From: Actinotalea solisilvae
GTDB lineage: Bacteria; Actinomycetota; Actinomycetes; Actinomycetales; Cellulomonadaceae
NCBI RefSeq assembly: GCF_016464425.1
Contig: NZ_JADDKQ010000009.1
Span: forward strand, 186,001-250,000
Reading direction: 5' to 3'
Length of the DNA: 64,000 bases
Below the pieces are notes generated by a model that worked only from the letters and a program-made list of their open reading frames with translations, was not told the DNA's origin and did no database searches. Of the stretch, positions 50,322 to 59,118 are shown in pieces; position 1 is the first letter of the stretch; each line of letters begins with the position of its first letter. The position numbers and the translations under genes are program-made.

Positions 50322-51914
50322 TCAGACCGGGACGCGCGTGAGCTTGTCCGGGTTACGGACCAGGTCGAGACCCTGGATCCGGCCGTCGGCGCCGACGCGC
50401 GGGACGACGACGGTCGTCCCCGCGTCGGTCCGGGTGCCCGCCCCGGCGACGAGGTGCAGCACCGCGCCGACCTCGCCGTTGACGAGGGCGGGCACGACGC
50501 GGACCTCGCCGTCGCCGGCGCGGTCGCGGATGCCGAGCACGAAGCGCGCGACGTGGTCCGCTCCGAGCACGGGCCGCAGCGCCGCGTGGACCAGGCCCCC
50601 GCCGTCGCTGCGCAGCACGACGTCGGGGGCGAGCACGGCCACGAGGCCCGGGAGGTCGCCCTCGAGCGCGGCCCGCACGAACGCCTCGACCACCGTGCGC
50701 TGCTCCGCGACCGGCACGGCCGGCTCGGGGGCCGCCTCCCGGACGGCCTGGCGGGCGCGCGACGCGAGCTGGCGCGCGTTGCCCGGCGTCGTCCCCAGCA
50801 CCCCGGCGACCTCGTCGAACGGCACCGCGAAGACGTCGTGCAGCACGAAGGCGACGCGCTGCTCGGGCGTCAGCTGCTCGAGCACCACGAGCAGCGCCAT
50901 CCGGACCGACTCGTCGGTCTCGGCGCGCTCGGCCGGCCCGGGCCTGCCGTCGGGCACCCGCACGACGAGCGGCTCGGGGAGCCACGGGCCGACGTACCGC
51001 GCGCGCTCGGCGCGTACCGCGCGCAGGCGGTCCAGGCACAGGCGCGAGGTCACGGTCGTCAGCCAGGCGGGCAGGTCCGCGATCGCGGACCGGTCCGCGC
51101 GGGCGAGCCGCAGCCACGCGTCCTGGACGGCGTCCTCCGCGTCCTGCCGGCTCCCGAGCATGCGGTACGCGAGGCCGACGAGCCGGGGGCGCTCCCGCTC
51201 GAGCTCCGCCGCGAGCGCGGCGGGCGCGGCGCCGTCGCCCGCCTGCTCGACGAGGCGCGCACGACGGCGGGTCCCGCCGCCGGACCGCAGCACCACCGGG
51301 TGCGCGGGGTCGTCGTGGTCCACGACGACGTCGGCCCGCGCCAGCGGGTCGCACGTGCGGCGGTACAGGCGCTGCCCCTCGAGGTAGCGCGCGTTCGCCG
51401 GGTGCCCGGGGTCCGCCGGGCTGCCGTCCCGCACCGCCATGCGCGCGAACCGCACCGCCGACCGGGCCTGCAGGTACACGGACAGGTCCCAGACCTCCGC
51501 GAGCTCGTCGCGGTGCAGGAACATGCCGTCGACCAGCACGACGGCGCCCGGCCCCAGCGGGACCGCGGCCGCGGTGACGTGCGCGTCCGTGCGGTGGTCG
51601 AACGCCGCCGGACGCACCGAGCGCCGCTCGCGCGCGCCCTCGACGACGTCGGTCACGAACCGCTCGACGTCGTAGGAGTCGAGGACGAAGCCCTCGGGCG
51701 ACGAGCGGCCGCGCCGGTACCGGACCGCGCGGGGCTGGTGGAACCCGTCGAGGCTCACGCGGACCACGGGGCGGCCCCGCTCGCGCAGCACGGCGGCCAG
51801 CTCGTCCGCGAGGACCGTCTTCCCCGCGCCGTCGGCGCCGTCGACGCCGACGAGCAGGGCGCGGGCATCCTCGACCCCGTCGGCGAGCAGGCTGAGGAGG
51901 GCGGTGCGATCCAC
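50322..51914 (-). CDS. Uridine kinase-like domain fused to ECF41 sigma factor
   Basis: One 530-residue open frame. Residues 1-210 form a uridine kinase-like P-loop NTPase (Walker A 'GADGAGKT' 26-33, 'SLDGFHQPR', 'VVLVDGMFLHRDEL'). Residues about 235-530 are a complete ECF41 sigma factor: sigma-2 'LAYRMLGSRQDAEDAVQDAWL', 'WLPEP' 311-315, sigma-4 'LTPEQRVAFVLHDVF...NARQLASRAR' about 348-390, and a SnoaL-like tail with 'DGGG' 437-440 and 'NPDKL' 521-525. GTG 51914 has AGGA upstream and CAGGAT 6 bp before it. A separate sigma start at the internal GTG-GTG (residues 207-208) lacks a ribosome site. It lies next to its likely target gene. Confidence 0.85.
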   Translation of the reverse strand: MDRTALLSLLADGVEDARALLVGVDGADGAGKTVLADELAAVLRERGRPVVRVSLDGFHQPRAVRYRRGRSSPEGFVLDSYDVERFVTDVVEGARERRSVRPAAFDHRTDAHVTAAAVPLGPGAVVLVDGMFLHRDELAEVWDLSVYLQARSAVRFARMAVRDGSPADPGHPANARYLEGQRLYRRTCDPLARADVVVDHDDPAHPVVLRSGGGTRRRARLVEQAGDGAAPAALAAELERERPRLVGLAYRMLGSRQDAEDAVQDAWLRLARADRSAIADLPAWLTTVTSRLCLDRLRAVRAERARYVGPWLPEPLVVRVPDGRPGPAERAETDESVRMALLVVLEQLTPEQRVAFVLHDVFAVPFDEVAGVLGTTPGNARQLASRARQAVREAAPEPAVPVAEQRTVVEAFVRAALEGDLPGLVAVLAPDVVLRSDGGGLVHAALRPVLGADHVARFVLGIRDRAGDGEVRVVPALVNGEVGAVLHLVAGAGTRTDAGTTVVVPRVGADGRIQGLDLVRNPDKLTRVPV

Positions 51915-51969
51915 CCGACGATCCTGCCCGACGGCGCGTGCCGTCGCGGACGGTCCGCGGCGCGCTGGG

Positions 51970-51975
51970 TAGGGT
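51970..51975 (+). promoter_or_regulatory. -10 element (TAGGGT) for leaderless yggS transcript
   Basis: TAGGGT is 7 bp before GTG 51983, in the 68-bp space shared with the divergent kinase-sigma fusion. Confidence 0.5.
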
Positions 51976-51982
51976 CCCGTCT

Positions 51983-52711
51983 GTGCCCGACCTGCCCGAG
52001 CAGACCTTCCGGCGACCCGTCGCCCTGCACCTCGCCGCCCTGCGCGAGCGCGTCGCCGACGCGGCCCGGGCCGCGGGCCGCGACCCCGACGAGGTGCGCG
52101 TCCTCCTCGCGACCAAGACCATGCCGGTCGACGTCGTGCGCGAGGCCGTGCTCGCGGGGGCGGACCTGCTGGGCGAGAACAAGGTCCAGGAGCTCGTCGC
52201 CAAGGCGCCGGCACTCGCGGACCTCGCACCCTCGCTGCACGTCATCGGGCGCCTCCAGAGCAACAAGGTCAACCTCGCGCTGCGCTGGGCGGAGTGCGTG
52301 CAGAGCGTCGACGACCTCGACCTCGCCGAGCGGCTGTCGCGCCGCTGCGAGGCCGTCGACCGCGACCTCGACGTCATGGTGCAGGTCAACGTGTCGGGCG
52401 AGGCGACCAAGGCCGGGGTCGCGCCCGACGCCGCGCTCGAGCTCGCCCTGGCCGTCGCCGCCCTCCCCCGCCTGCGCCTCGTCGGCCTCATGACGATCGG
52501 CGCGGCGTCGCGCGACGTCGAGCGGGTCGCGGCCGGCTTCGCGCGCCTGCGCGGTCTGCGCGACGCGCTGGTCGCGTCGGGCGCACCCGGCACGGCGGCG
52601 GCGCGCGAGCTGTCGATGGGCATGAGCGGCGACCTGGAGACGGCCGTCGCGGAGGGCTCGACCCTCGTCCGGGTCGGGACCGCGGTGTTCGGGGACCGCC
52701 CGCGCGCCTGA
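51983..52711 (+). CDS. yggS: PLP homeostasis protein YggS/PROSC family
   Basis: The 242-residue fold-type III PLP-binding protein has Lys45 in 'LLATKTMPVD' as the cofactor lysine, 'LLGENKVQEL', 'HVIGRLQSNKVN' and the C-terminal 'SMGMSGDLETAVAEGSTLVRVGTAVFG' phosphate-binding region. It keeps free pyridoxal phosphate and amino-acid pools in balance. In actinobacteria it is often near ftsZ, but not here. The start is GTG 51983. Confidence 0.95.
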   Translation: MPDLPEQTFRRPVALHLAALRERVADAARAAGRDPDEVRVLLATKTMPVDVVREAVLAGADLLGENKVQELVAKAPALADLAPSLHVIGRLQSNKVNLALRWAECVQSVDDLDLAERLSRRCEAVDRDLDVMVQVNVSGEATKAGVAPDAALELALAVAALPRLRLVGLMTIGAASRDVERVAAGFARLRGLRDALVASGAPGTAAARELSMGMSGDLETAVAEGSTLVRVGTAVFGDRPRA

Positions 52712-52838
52712 GCGACGCGGCGGACCGCCGAACCTCCCGGGTTCGGCGGGGCGGATATGGCGGCGACCGGTGTCGGCGGCCCCGGCTAGCGTGGTGCGAC
52801 CCGGCCGGCCGGCCGCGGGCACCGACGGGAGGCGGACC

Positions 52839-55800
52839 GTGGCTGTGCAGGCGCACCCGTCGAGGCCCGAGGCACGCGAGCCGGAGGCCTCGGCGACCGC
52901 CGCTCCCGGCGACGCCGCCCGGCCGCTGACGTGGCGTCGCCTCGCCGGGCCGGCCTCGACCACCGCCCTCGTCGTCGCCGTCCTCGCCGCGGTCGGCGAG
53001 ACCGCCGGCTCGGTGGTGGCGGGCCGCCTCGCCGAGGAGCCGACGACGGCGCTCGTGGTCGCGCTCGGGGCCGTCCTCCTCGCGTCGACGGTGCTCGACA
53101 CCCTCGGCCGCACGCTGTTCGCCGCCGTCGTCGGCCGCGCCGAGGGCCGCCTGCGCGCCGACCTCCTGCGTGCCGCGTTCCGCCAGCCGCTCCCCGCGCT
53201 CGAGGAGCAGGCGGTCGGCGAGCTCATGGACCGGGTCGACGACGACCCGCGCCAGCTCGGCGTGACGCTCACGCGCACGGGCTGGGCGATGTCCCGCTCC
53301 CTGCTGCGCTCGGTCCTCGCCTGGGTCGTCGCGGGCGCCACCTGGTGGCCCGCATGGGTCGCCTTCCCGCTCGTCGCGGTCGTCGTCGTGCTCGTGGCGC
53401 GCCGGCTCACGCCCGAGCTCGCGCGGCGCAAGCTCGCCGAGGAGTCCGCATGGTCGGACCACTCCGCGCAGCTCGAGGAGGCCGTCACCGGGCGCGACGA
53501 CGTCCGGTCCTCCCTCGGGCAGGCCCACGTCGTGCGGCGGTACACCGAGCGCGCGAGCGCGGTCCTGGCCCGGGTAGCCGACACGTGCCGCGCGTCGCTC
53601 GCGGTGAGCCTGCGCACCGGGCTCGTCCTGCACGCGCTCCTCGCCGGCCTCGCCGTCGCCGGGGTCGCGCTCGTGACGCGCGGCCGCCTCGACGTCGCCG
53701 CGCTGGTCACGCTGTGGCTGCTCGTGACCACGTTCGTCGGGCAGCTCAGCCAGGTGAGCCACCACCTGCCCGAGCTCCAGGCCGGCCTCGGCGCGCTCCA
53801 GCGCGTGGGGGCGCTCCTCGGCGCGCCGACCGAGCCCGCAGGCGGCACCGCGCTGCCGAGCGGCCCGCTCGACGTCGAGCTGCGCGCGCTGACGTTCACG
53901 TACCCCGGCGGCTTCGCGCTCACGGACGTCGACCTCACCGTCCCGGCGGGCACGACGTGCGCGCTCGTCGGCCGCACCGGCGCGGGCAAGTCGACGGTCG
54001 CCAAGCTGCTCTCGCGCGCCGTCGAGCCGCCGCCCGGCACGGTGCTCGTGGGCGGCGAGGACGTCACCACGGCCGACGTCGACGCGCTGCGCCGGGCGGT
54101 GGGCGTCGTCACGCAGCGCACCGAGATCCTCGCGGCGACCCTGGCCGAGAACATCACGCTCTTCGCGGACGTCCCGCGCGAGCGCGTGCTCGGCGCGCTC
54201 GCCGAGCTGGGCCTGGAGGACTGGGTCGCCTCGCTGCCCGACGGCGTGGACACGCGCCTCGGGACGGGCGGCACGACGCTGTCCGCGGGCGAGGAGCAGC
54301 TCGTCGCCTTCGCGCGGCTCCTCGTGCGCGACGTCGGCGTCGTCGTGCTCGACGAGGCCACGGCGCGCATGGACCCGCTCACCGAGCACCGTGTGACGCG
54401 GGCCTCCGAGCGGCTCCTCGCCGGCCGGACGGGCGTCGTCATCGCGCACCGCCTCTCCACGACCCGGCGGTGCGACGCCGTCGCGGTGCTGGACCGCGGC
54501 CGGGTCGTCCAGCACGGGCCGCGCGACCGCCTCGCCGCCGAGCCCGGCCCGTTCCGCGACCTCCTCGCGTCGTCGGGCGACCCGGTCACCGTCACCACGA
54601 ACGCGGCCCTGCCCGCCCGCGGGGTGCGCCGCACGCCGCGCGCGGTGGCGCCGTCGCGGGCGCCCCGGCTCGCCCGGACGACGCTCCAGCTCGTGGCCGC
54701 GTACCCGAGGTGGGGCGTGGCCGGCGCGCTGGCCTTCTTCGGCGGCTCCTTCCTCGGCGCGTACGGCGTCCTCACCGGGTGGCTGTGGGGCCGGCTCGTC
54801 ACCGCGCTCGGTCGCGGCGAGCAGCCGTGGCCCGAGGCGGTCGGGCTCGCCGCGGGGCTGCTGGTCACGCCGCTGCTCGTCGCGTTCGCGTTCCGCGTCT
54901 ACCCGCTGTGGTGGTCGGCGGTGACACTCCGCATGCGGCTCGCCGTGCTGCTCGGGCAGACGCGCCAGCGCCGGCTGCCGCGGACGCCGCCCGGCGAGGT
55001 CACCGCCCGCGCGCTCGACAGCGAGCGCGCCGTCCTCTACGCCGACCGGTGGGTCGACGTGACCAACGGCGTCCTGCTCGTCGTGGCGTCGTGCGTCGCG
55101 GGCGGCAGCCTCCTCGCGGGCGCGGCGCTCGCCGCGGTCCTCGGGCTCTCGGCGGCCGTCTCGGCAGCGGGCGCGCCCGTCGCCGGCCGTTCGGCGCGGG
55201 TCGCCGGCGACGAGCGCGCGCGCTTCGGACGCTCGCTGGTCTCCGCGCTCGACGCCGCACGCGCGGTCAAGCTCGCCGCGGCCACGTCCGCGGTCCAGCG
55301 CCACCTCGAGCGCGTCGACGGACGCCGCGTCGCGGCGTCGGTGCGCGAGCTGCGGGTCCGGTCGCTGCTCGACGGCGTCCCGGCGGTCCTCGTGCAGCTC
55401 GGCGTCGTCACGTCCTGGGCGTTCTACCTCACGGGCGTCTGGGGGCTCGCCACCGCGCTCCTGGTGAGCACGAGCGTCGCCGGCTCGGGCTGGTTCGGCG
55501 CCGTCGCCGGCGCGGCGGTCACCGAGGCGCCCGTCGCGCGCCGCTGGCTGCAGGCGGCCGGCGCCCTCTCGGGCAGGACCGACCTGGTCACGATGCCGCC
55601 GGGCGTCGACCTCGTCCGCGGCACCGCGCCGTCGCCCCTCCCCGCACCCCGCGTGCCCCTGCGCCGGCTCACCCTCGAGGGCGTCGACGCCGTCCACGAC
55701 GACGGCACGGTCGGGGTCGCCGGCGTCGACCTGACCGTCGAGGCCGGCGAGCTCGTGCTCGTCGTCGGGCGCGTGGGCGCGGGGAAGTCGAGCCTGCTCG

Positions 55801-56339
55801 GGGCCCTCGCAGGTCTGGTGGACCACGAGGGCCGCATCCGCTGGAACGGCACCGAGGTCGACGACCCGCAGCGGTTCCTGCGGCCCGGCCAGGTGGCCTA
55901 CGTGTCCCAGGTGCCGCGCGTGCTCTCCGGGACGTTCGAGGACAACATCCGGCTCGACCACGTGCGAGGCGTCGCCGCCTCGGTGGACGACGCGCGGCTG
56001 CGCAGCGACGTCGACGACGCGGGCGGCCACGGCGCGCTCGTCGGCCACCGCGGCGTGCGCCTCTCGGGCGGGCAGGTCCAGCGGCTCGCCCTCGCGCGCG
56101 CGCTCGCGACCGAGGCCGAGCTGCTCGTCGCCGACGACGTCTCGTCCGCGCTCGACGCGCGCACCGAGGTCGAGGTCTGGGACGCGCTGCACCGCCGCGG
56201 GGTCACCGTCGTCGGCTCGAGCTCGAAGCGGTCGGCGCTCGAGCGCGCCGATCGCGTCGTCGTCCTCGACGAGGGACGGGTCGCCGCGGTCGGGCCGTGG
56301 GCCGACCTCGTCGAGGAGTGGGGCCACCTGGCGGGCTGA
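52839..56339 (+). CDS. Fused double ABC exporter (TMD-NBD-TMD-NBD)
   Basis: The 1166-residue protein has two ABCB-type halves. NBD1 has Walker A 'GRTGAGKST' (near 378), signature 'LSAGE', Walker B 'VVLDEATARMD' and H-loop 'VIAHRLST'. NBD2 has Walker A 'GRVGAGKSS' (near 976), signature 'LSGGQ', but Walker B reads 'LLVADDVSSALD' (Asp for catalytic Glu) and the H-loop His is replaced in 'VTVVGSSSKRS'. This is the asymmetry of heterodimeric multidrug or lipid exporters, here in one chain. GTG 52839 has GGGAGG 6 bp upstream; TAGCGT at 52787-52792 is a likely -10. Substrate unknown. Confidence 0.92.
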   Translation: MAVQAHPSRPEAREPEASATAAPGDAARPLTWRRLAGPASTTALVVAVLAAVGETAGSVVAGRLAEEPTTALVVALGAVLLASTVLDTLGRTLFAAVVGRAEGRLRADLLRAAFRQPLPALEEQAVGELMDRVDDDPRQLGVTLTRTGWAMSRSLLRSVLAWVVAGATWWPAWVAFPLVAVVVVLVARRLTPELARRKLAEESAWSDHSAQLEEAVTGRDDVRSSLGQAHVVRRYTERASAVLARVADTCRASLAVSLRTGLVLHALLAGLAVAGVALVTRGRLDVAALVTLWLLVTTFVGQLSQVSHHLPELQAGLGALQRVGALLGAPTEPAGGTALPSGPLDVELRALTFTYPGGFALTDVDLTVPAGTTCALVGRTGAGKSTVAKLLSRAVEPPPGTVLVGGEDVTTADVDALRRAVGVVTQRTEILAATLAENITLFADVPRERVLGALAELGLEDWVASLPDGVDTRLGTGGTTLSAGEEQLVAFARLLVRDVGVVVLDEATARMDPLTEHRVTRASERLLAGRTGVVIAHRLSTTRRCDAVAVLDRGRVVQHGPRDRLAAEPGPFRDLLASSGDPVTVTTNAALPARGVRRTPRAVAPSRAPRLARTTLQLVAAYPRWGVAGALAFFGGSFLGAYGVLTGWLWGRLVTALGRGEQPWPEAVGLAAGLLVTPLLVAFAFRVYPLWWSAVTLRMRLAVLLGQTRQRRLPRTPPGEVTARALDSERAVLYADRWVDVTNGVLLVVASCVAGGSLLAGAALAAVLGLSAAVSAAGAPVAGRSARVAGDERARFGRSLVSALDAARAVKLAAATSAVQRHLERVDGRRVAASVRELRVRSLLDGVPAVLVQLGVVTSWAFYLTGVWGLATALLVSTSVAGSGWFGAVAGAAVTEAPVARRWLQAAGALSGRTDLVTMPPGVDLVRGTAPSPLPAPRVPLRRLTLEGVDAVHDDGTVGVAGVDLTVEAGELVLVVGRVGAGKSSLLGALAGLVDHEGRIRWNGTEVDDPQRFLRPGQVAYVSQVPRVLSGTFEDNIRLDHVRGVAASVDDARLRSDVDDAGGHGALVGHRGVRLSGGQVQRLALARALATEAELLVADDVSSALDARTEVEVWDALHRRGVTVVGSSSKRSALERADRVVVLDEGRVAAVGPWADLVEEWGHLAG

Positions 56340-56351
56340 GGCCCGGCGGGC

Positions 56352-56837
56352 TCAGAGCCCGGACCACCCCAGCGCCGCGTCGACGAGCTCGACGCGCGGG
56401 ACGCGGCGTGCGGGGTCGGAGGCCCGGAGCTCGGCGAGCGGCACCCATGCCGCGAGGTCGGTGCTGCCCGCCGCCTCGGCCCGCAGCGTGCCGCCGACGA
56501 CCTCCGCGCGGTAGACGACGCGGACGGCGTGCAGGTCGAGCGGCGCGGGCTCGTCGGGTGCCACGAGGTGCGGGACGTGCAGCGAGTCCACGCCCAGGAG
56601 CGGCCCCAGCGCGACCTCGAGCCCGGTCTCCTCGCGCACCTCGCGGCGTGCGGCGTCCGCAGGGCTCTCGCCGAAGTCGACGCCGCCGCCCGGCAGGGTC
56701 CAGCGCCGGCCTCCGCGGTAGCCGGGGCTCATCCGGCAGAGCAGCACCGCGCCGTCGCTGACGCAGAAGGCGTAGCCGCCGACGCGCGTGCGGCGCTCGA
56801 CGGGCGCACCGGGGTCCGCGCCCGCCTCGTCGGTCAC
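56352..56837 (-). CDS. NUDIX hydrolase
   Basis: The 161-residue protein has the complete Nudix box 'GGVDFGESPADAARREVREE' followed by TGL, which binds Mg and hydrolyses nucleoside-diphosphate-linked compounds. The N-terminal 'RVGGYAFCVSDGAVLLCRM' and 'RRWTLPGGG' are typical of the MutT-like group. Its GTG overlaps the lipoate ligase stop by 4 bp (GTGA), so translation is coupled. The substrate is not determinable. Confidence 0.92.
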   Translation of the reverse strand: MTDEAGADPGAPVERRTRVGGYAFCVSDGAVLLCRMSPGYRGGRRWTLPGGGVDFGESPADAARREVREETGLEVALGPLLGVDSLHVPHLVAPDEPAPLDLHAVRVVYRAEVVGGTLRAEAAGSTDLAAWVPLAELRASDPARRVPRVELVDAALGWSGL

Positions 56838-57883
56838 GGGACGCGCGCCGTCCACTCCTGCGTCGAGAACTTGGTGCGCGCGAGCTCCTCGGCGCGCGCA
56901 CGCTCCGGCGCGCTCACGGCGCCGTCGACGGTGGCGTACCGGCTGCGGAAGTGGTCCTTGAACGCCTCGATGACGTCGGCGCGCGCCATCCCCGTCTGCG
57001 AGCGCAGCGGGTCGACGCGCTTGTTCGCGCTCTTCGTCCCCTTGTCCGACATCTTCTCGCGACCGATGCGCAGCACCTCGAGCATCTTCGACGCGTCGAT
57101 GTCGTACGCCATGGTCACGTGGTGCAGCACGGCGCCGTTCGCCATGCGCTTCTGCGCCGCGCCGGCGATCTTGCCCGCGGGCGACGCGATGTCGTTGAGC
57201 GGCACGTACGTGGCGTCGATGCCCAGCCCGTGCAGGGCACCGATGACCCAGTCGTCGAGGAACGCGTACGAGCGCTCGAAGCTCAGCCCCTCGACGAGCG
57301 AGCCGGGGACCGTGAGCGAGTAGGTGATCGTGTTGCCGGGCTCGATGAACATGGCCCCGCCGCCCGAGATGCGGCGCACGACCGTGATGCCGTGGCGCTC
57401 GGCGCCCTCGGGGTCGACCTCGTTGCGCAGCGACTGGAACGAGCCGATGACGACGGCCGGTGCGCCCCACTCCCAGATGCGGAGCGTCGGAGGGCGGTGG
57501 CCCTCGCCCACCTCCTCGGCGAGCACCTGGTCGAGCGCCATGTGCATCGCGGGGCTCTCCGGGCCCTCGTGCACCAGCTCGAACTCGTGGTCCTCCCACC
57601 GCGACGCGTGGCCCAGCGCGCGGCGCACCGCGACCGCGACCGCCTCCGCGTCGAAGCCGACCATGGTGACGTCCTCGCCGAGCACGCTGTGCACGACCTG
57701 GGCGAGCTGCGCGACGCCGGCGTCCTCGGGCATCCCGAGCAGGGCGCCGTCGATGCTCTCCAGCGCCGAGTCCGGCTCGAGGAAGAAGTCCCCGCTCACC
57801 GCCGCCCGGCTGATCCGTCCGTCCGTGACCTCGAGGTCGACCGCGACGAGCTTGCCGCCGGGGACCTTGTACTCTCCGCGCAC
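56834..57883 (-). CDS. lplA: Lipoate-protein ligase with N-terminal accessory domain
   Basis: The 349-residue protein attaches lipoate (or octanoate) to E2/GcvH domains. Residues about 1-90 ('YKVPGGKLVAVDLEV', 'ISGDFF'-like 'AVSGDFFLEP') resemble the accessory domain that sits at the C-terminus of Escherichia coli LplA. Residues about 105-330 are the BPL/LplA catalytic fold ('PPTLRIWEWGAPAVVIGSFQ', 'VVRRISGGGAMFIEPGNTIT', 'SPAGKIAGAAQKR' with the catalytic Lys). The order is therefore swapped. GTG 57883 is leaderless by position; NUDIX is coupled downstream. Confidence 0.9.
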   Translation of the reverse strand: MRGEYKVPGGKLVAVDLEVTDGRISRAAVSGDFFLEPDSALESIDGALLGMPEDAGVAQLAQVVHSVLGEDVTMVGFDAEAVAVAVRRALGHASRWEDHEFELVHEGPESPAMHMALDQVLAEEVGEGHRPPTLRIWEWGAPAVVIGSFQSLRNEVDPEGAERHGITVVRRISGGGAMFIEPGNTITYSLTVPGSLVEGLSFERSYAFLDDWVIGALHGLGIDATYVPLNDIASPAGKIAGAAQKRMANGAVLHHVTMAYDIDASKMLEVLRIGREKMSDKGTKSANKRVDPLRSQTGMARADVIEAFKDHFRSRYATVDGAVSAPERARAEELARTKFSTQEWTARVP

Positions 57884-57889
57884 CCCGTC

Positions 57890-57895
57890 ACCCTA
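57890..57895 (-). promoter_or_regulatory. -10 element (TAGGGT) for leaderless lipoate ligase transcript
   Basis: TAGGGT on the minus strand is 6 bp before GTG 57883. Confidence 0.5.
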
Positions 57896-57931
57896 CGGCG
57901 CCCCCACCGCGCACGAGGTCCGTCGCGCGCC

Positions 57932-57937
57932 TAATAT
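57932..57937 (+). promoter_or_regulatory. -10 element (TAATAT) for the hydroquinone-reductase-like gene
   Basis: TAATAT lies 31 bp before ATG 57969, in a locally AT-rich stretch. It is followed by TTGAAAGCGCAA (57941-57952), whose TTG/CAA ends could be part of an operator. Confidence 0.45.
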
Positions 57938-57968
57938 CGTTGAAAGCGCAATCGAACGGGAGGCGTCG

Positions 57969-59021
57969 ATGACCGAGCTCGAGCGGGCCGAGCGGACCGA
58001 GCACGCCGAGGGCGGCCGGTACACCGTCCCCGGCAAGGAGTACGAGCGCGACACCCGGTACATCACGGACCGGATCACGGTCGACGCGCGCGACGGCTGG
58101 CCCGTGGAGGCGGGCCGCTACCGGCTCGTGGCCGCGCGCGCCTGCCCGTGGGCGAACCGGTCGATCGTCGTGCGGCGACTGCTCGGCCTCGAGGACGCGA
58201 TCTCCCTCGGCCTGCCGGGCCCCACCCACGACGAGCGGTCCTGGACCTTCGACCTCGACCCGGGCGGCCGCGACCCCGTCCTCGGCATCGAGCGGCTCCA
58301 GGAGGCCTTCTTCGCGCGCGACCCGGAGTACCCGCGCGGGATCACGGTCCCCGCGATCGTCGACGTGCCGAGCGGCGCCGTCGTGACGAACGACTTCGCG
58401 CAGATCACGCTCGACCTGTCGACCCAGTGGACCGCGTTCCACCGGCCCGGGGCGCCCGACCTCTACCCCGAGGAGCTCCGCGCGGAGATCGACGACGTCG
58501 CGCAGCGCGTGTTCACCGAGGTCAACAACGGCGTGTACCGCTGCGGCTTCGCGGGCTCGCAGGAGGCCTACGACGAGGCCTACGCGCGCCTCTGGACGGC
58601 CATGGACTGGCTCGAGGAGCGCCTGACCGGCCGCCGCTACCTCGTCGGCGACACGATCACCGAGGCGGACGTGCGCCTGTTCACGACGCTCGTCCGGTTC
58701 GACGCCGTCTACCACGGCCACTTCAAGGCGAACCGGAACAGGCTGACCGAGATGCCGGCCCTGTGGGCCTACGCGCGCGACCTGTTCCAGACGCCGGGCT
58801 TCGGCGACACCGTCGACTTCGCCCAGATCAAGCAGCACTACTACGTCGTGCACCGCGACATCAACCCGACCGGCATCGTCCCGCAGGGGCCGGACCTCGC
58901 CGGCTGGGTCACGCCGCACGGCCGCGAGGCGCTGGGCGGACGCCCGTTCGGCGACGGCACCCCGCCCGGCCCCGTCCGCGACGGCGAGCGCGTCGAGCCG
59001 GCCCACACGCCGCTGCGCTGA
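57969..59021 (+). CDS. Glutathionyl/mycothiolyl-hydroquinone reductase-like GST family protein
   Basis: The 350-residue protein has the Xi-class GST/ECM4 signature 'ARACPWANRSIVVRRLLGL' with catalytic Cys59, 'VPAIVDVPSGAVVTNDFAQI' and the C-terminal helical domain 'DWLEERLTGRRYLVGDTITEADVRLFTTLVRFD'. In Proteobacteria these enzymes reduce glutathionyl-hydroquinones. In an actinobacterium with mycothiol the thiol partner is probably mycothiol (inference). ATG 57969 has GGGAGG 5 bp upstream and a good -10 TAATAT. Confidence 0.92.
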   Translation: MTELERAERTEHAEGGRYTVPGKEYERDTRYITDRITVDARDGWPVEAGRYRLVAARACPWANRSIVVRRLLGLEDAISLGLPGPTHDERSWTFDLDPGGRDPVLGIERLQEAFFARDPEYPRGITVPAIVDVPSGAVVTNDFAQITLDLSTQWTAFHRPGAPDLYPEELRAEIDDVAQRVFTEVNNGVYRCGFAGSQEAYDEAYARLWTAMDWLEERLTGRRYLVGDTITEADVRLFTTLVRFDAVYHGHFKANRNRLTEMPALWAYARDLFQTPGFGDTVDFAQIKQHYYVVHRDINPTGIVPQGPDLAGWVTPHGREALGGRPFGDGTPPGPVRDGERVEPAHTPLR

Positions 59022-59118
59022 GCGCCCCGCCTGCGGTCCCGCGGCTGCAAGCACCGCACCGCCCGGGACACAGGAGGGGTGAGGCGGCACACGTCGCCCG
59101 CGAGAGGGGCGGTGGCAC

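Noticed and set aside
51260..51300. A separate start for the ECF41 sigma factor within the fusion
   Set aside because: The only start codons near the junction (a GTG-GTG pair) lack a Shine-Dalgarno or -10 element and lie inside the kinase-like domain's conserved end; a separate start is possible but unsupported.
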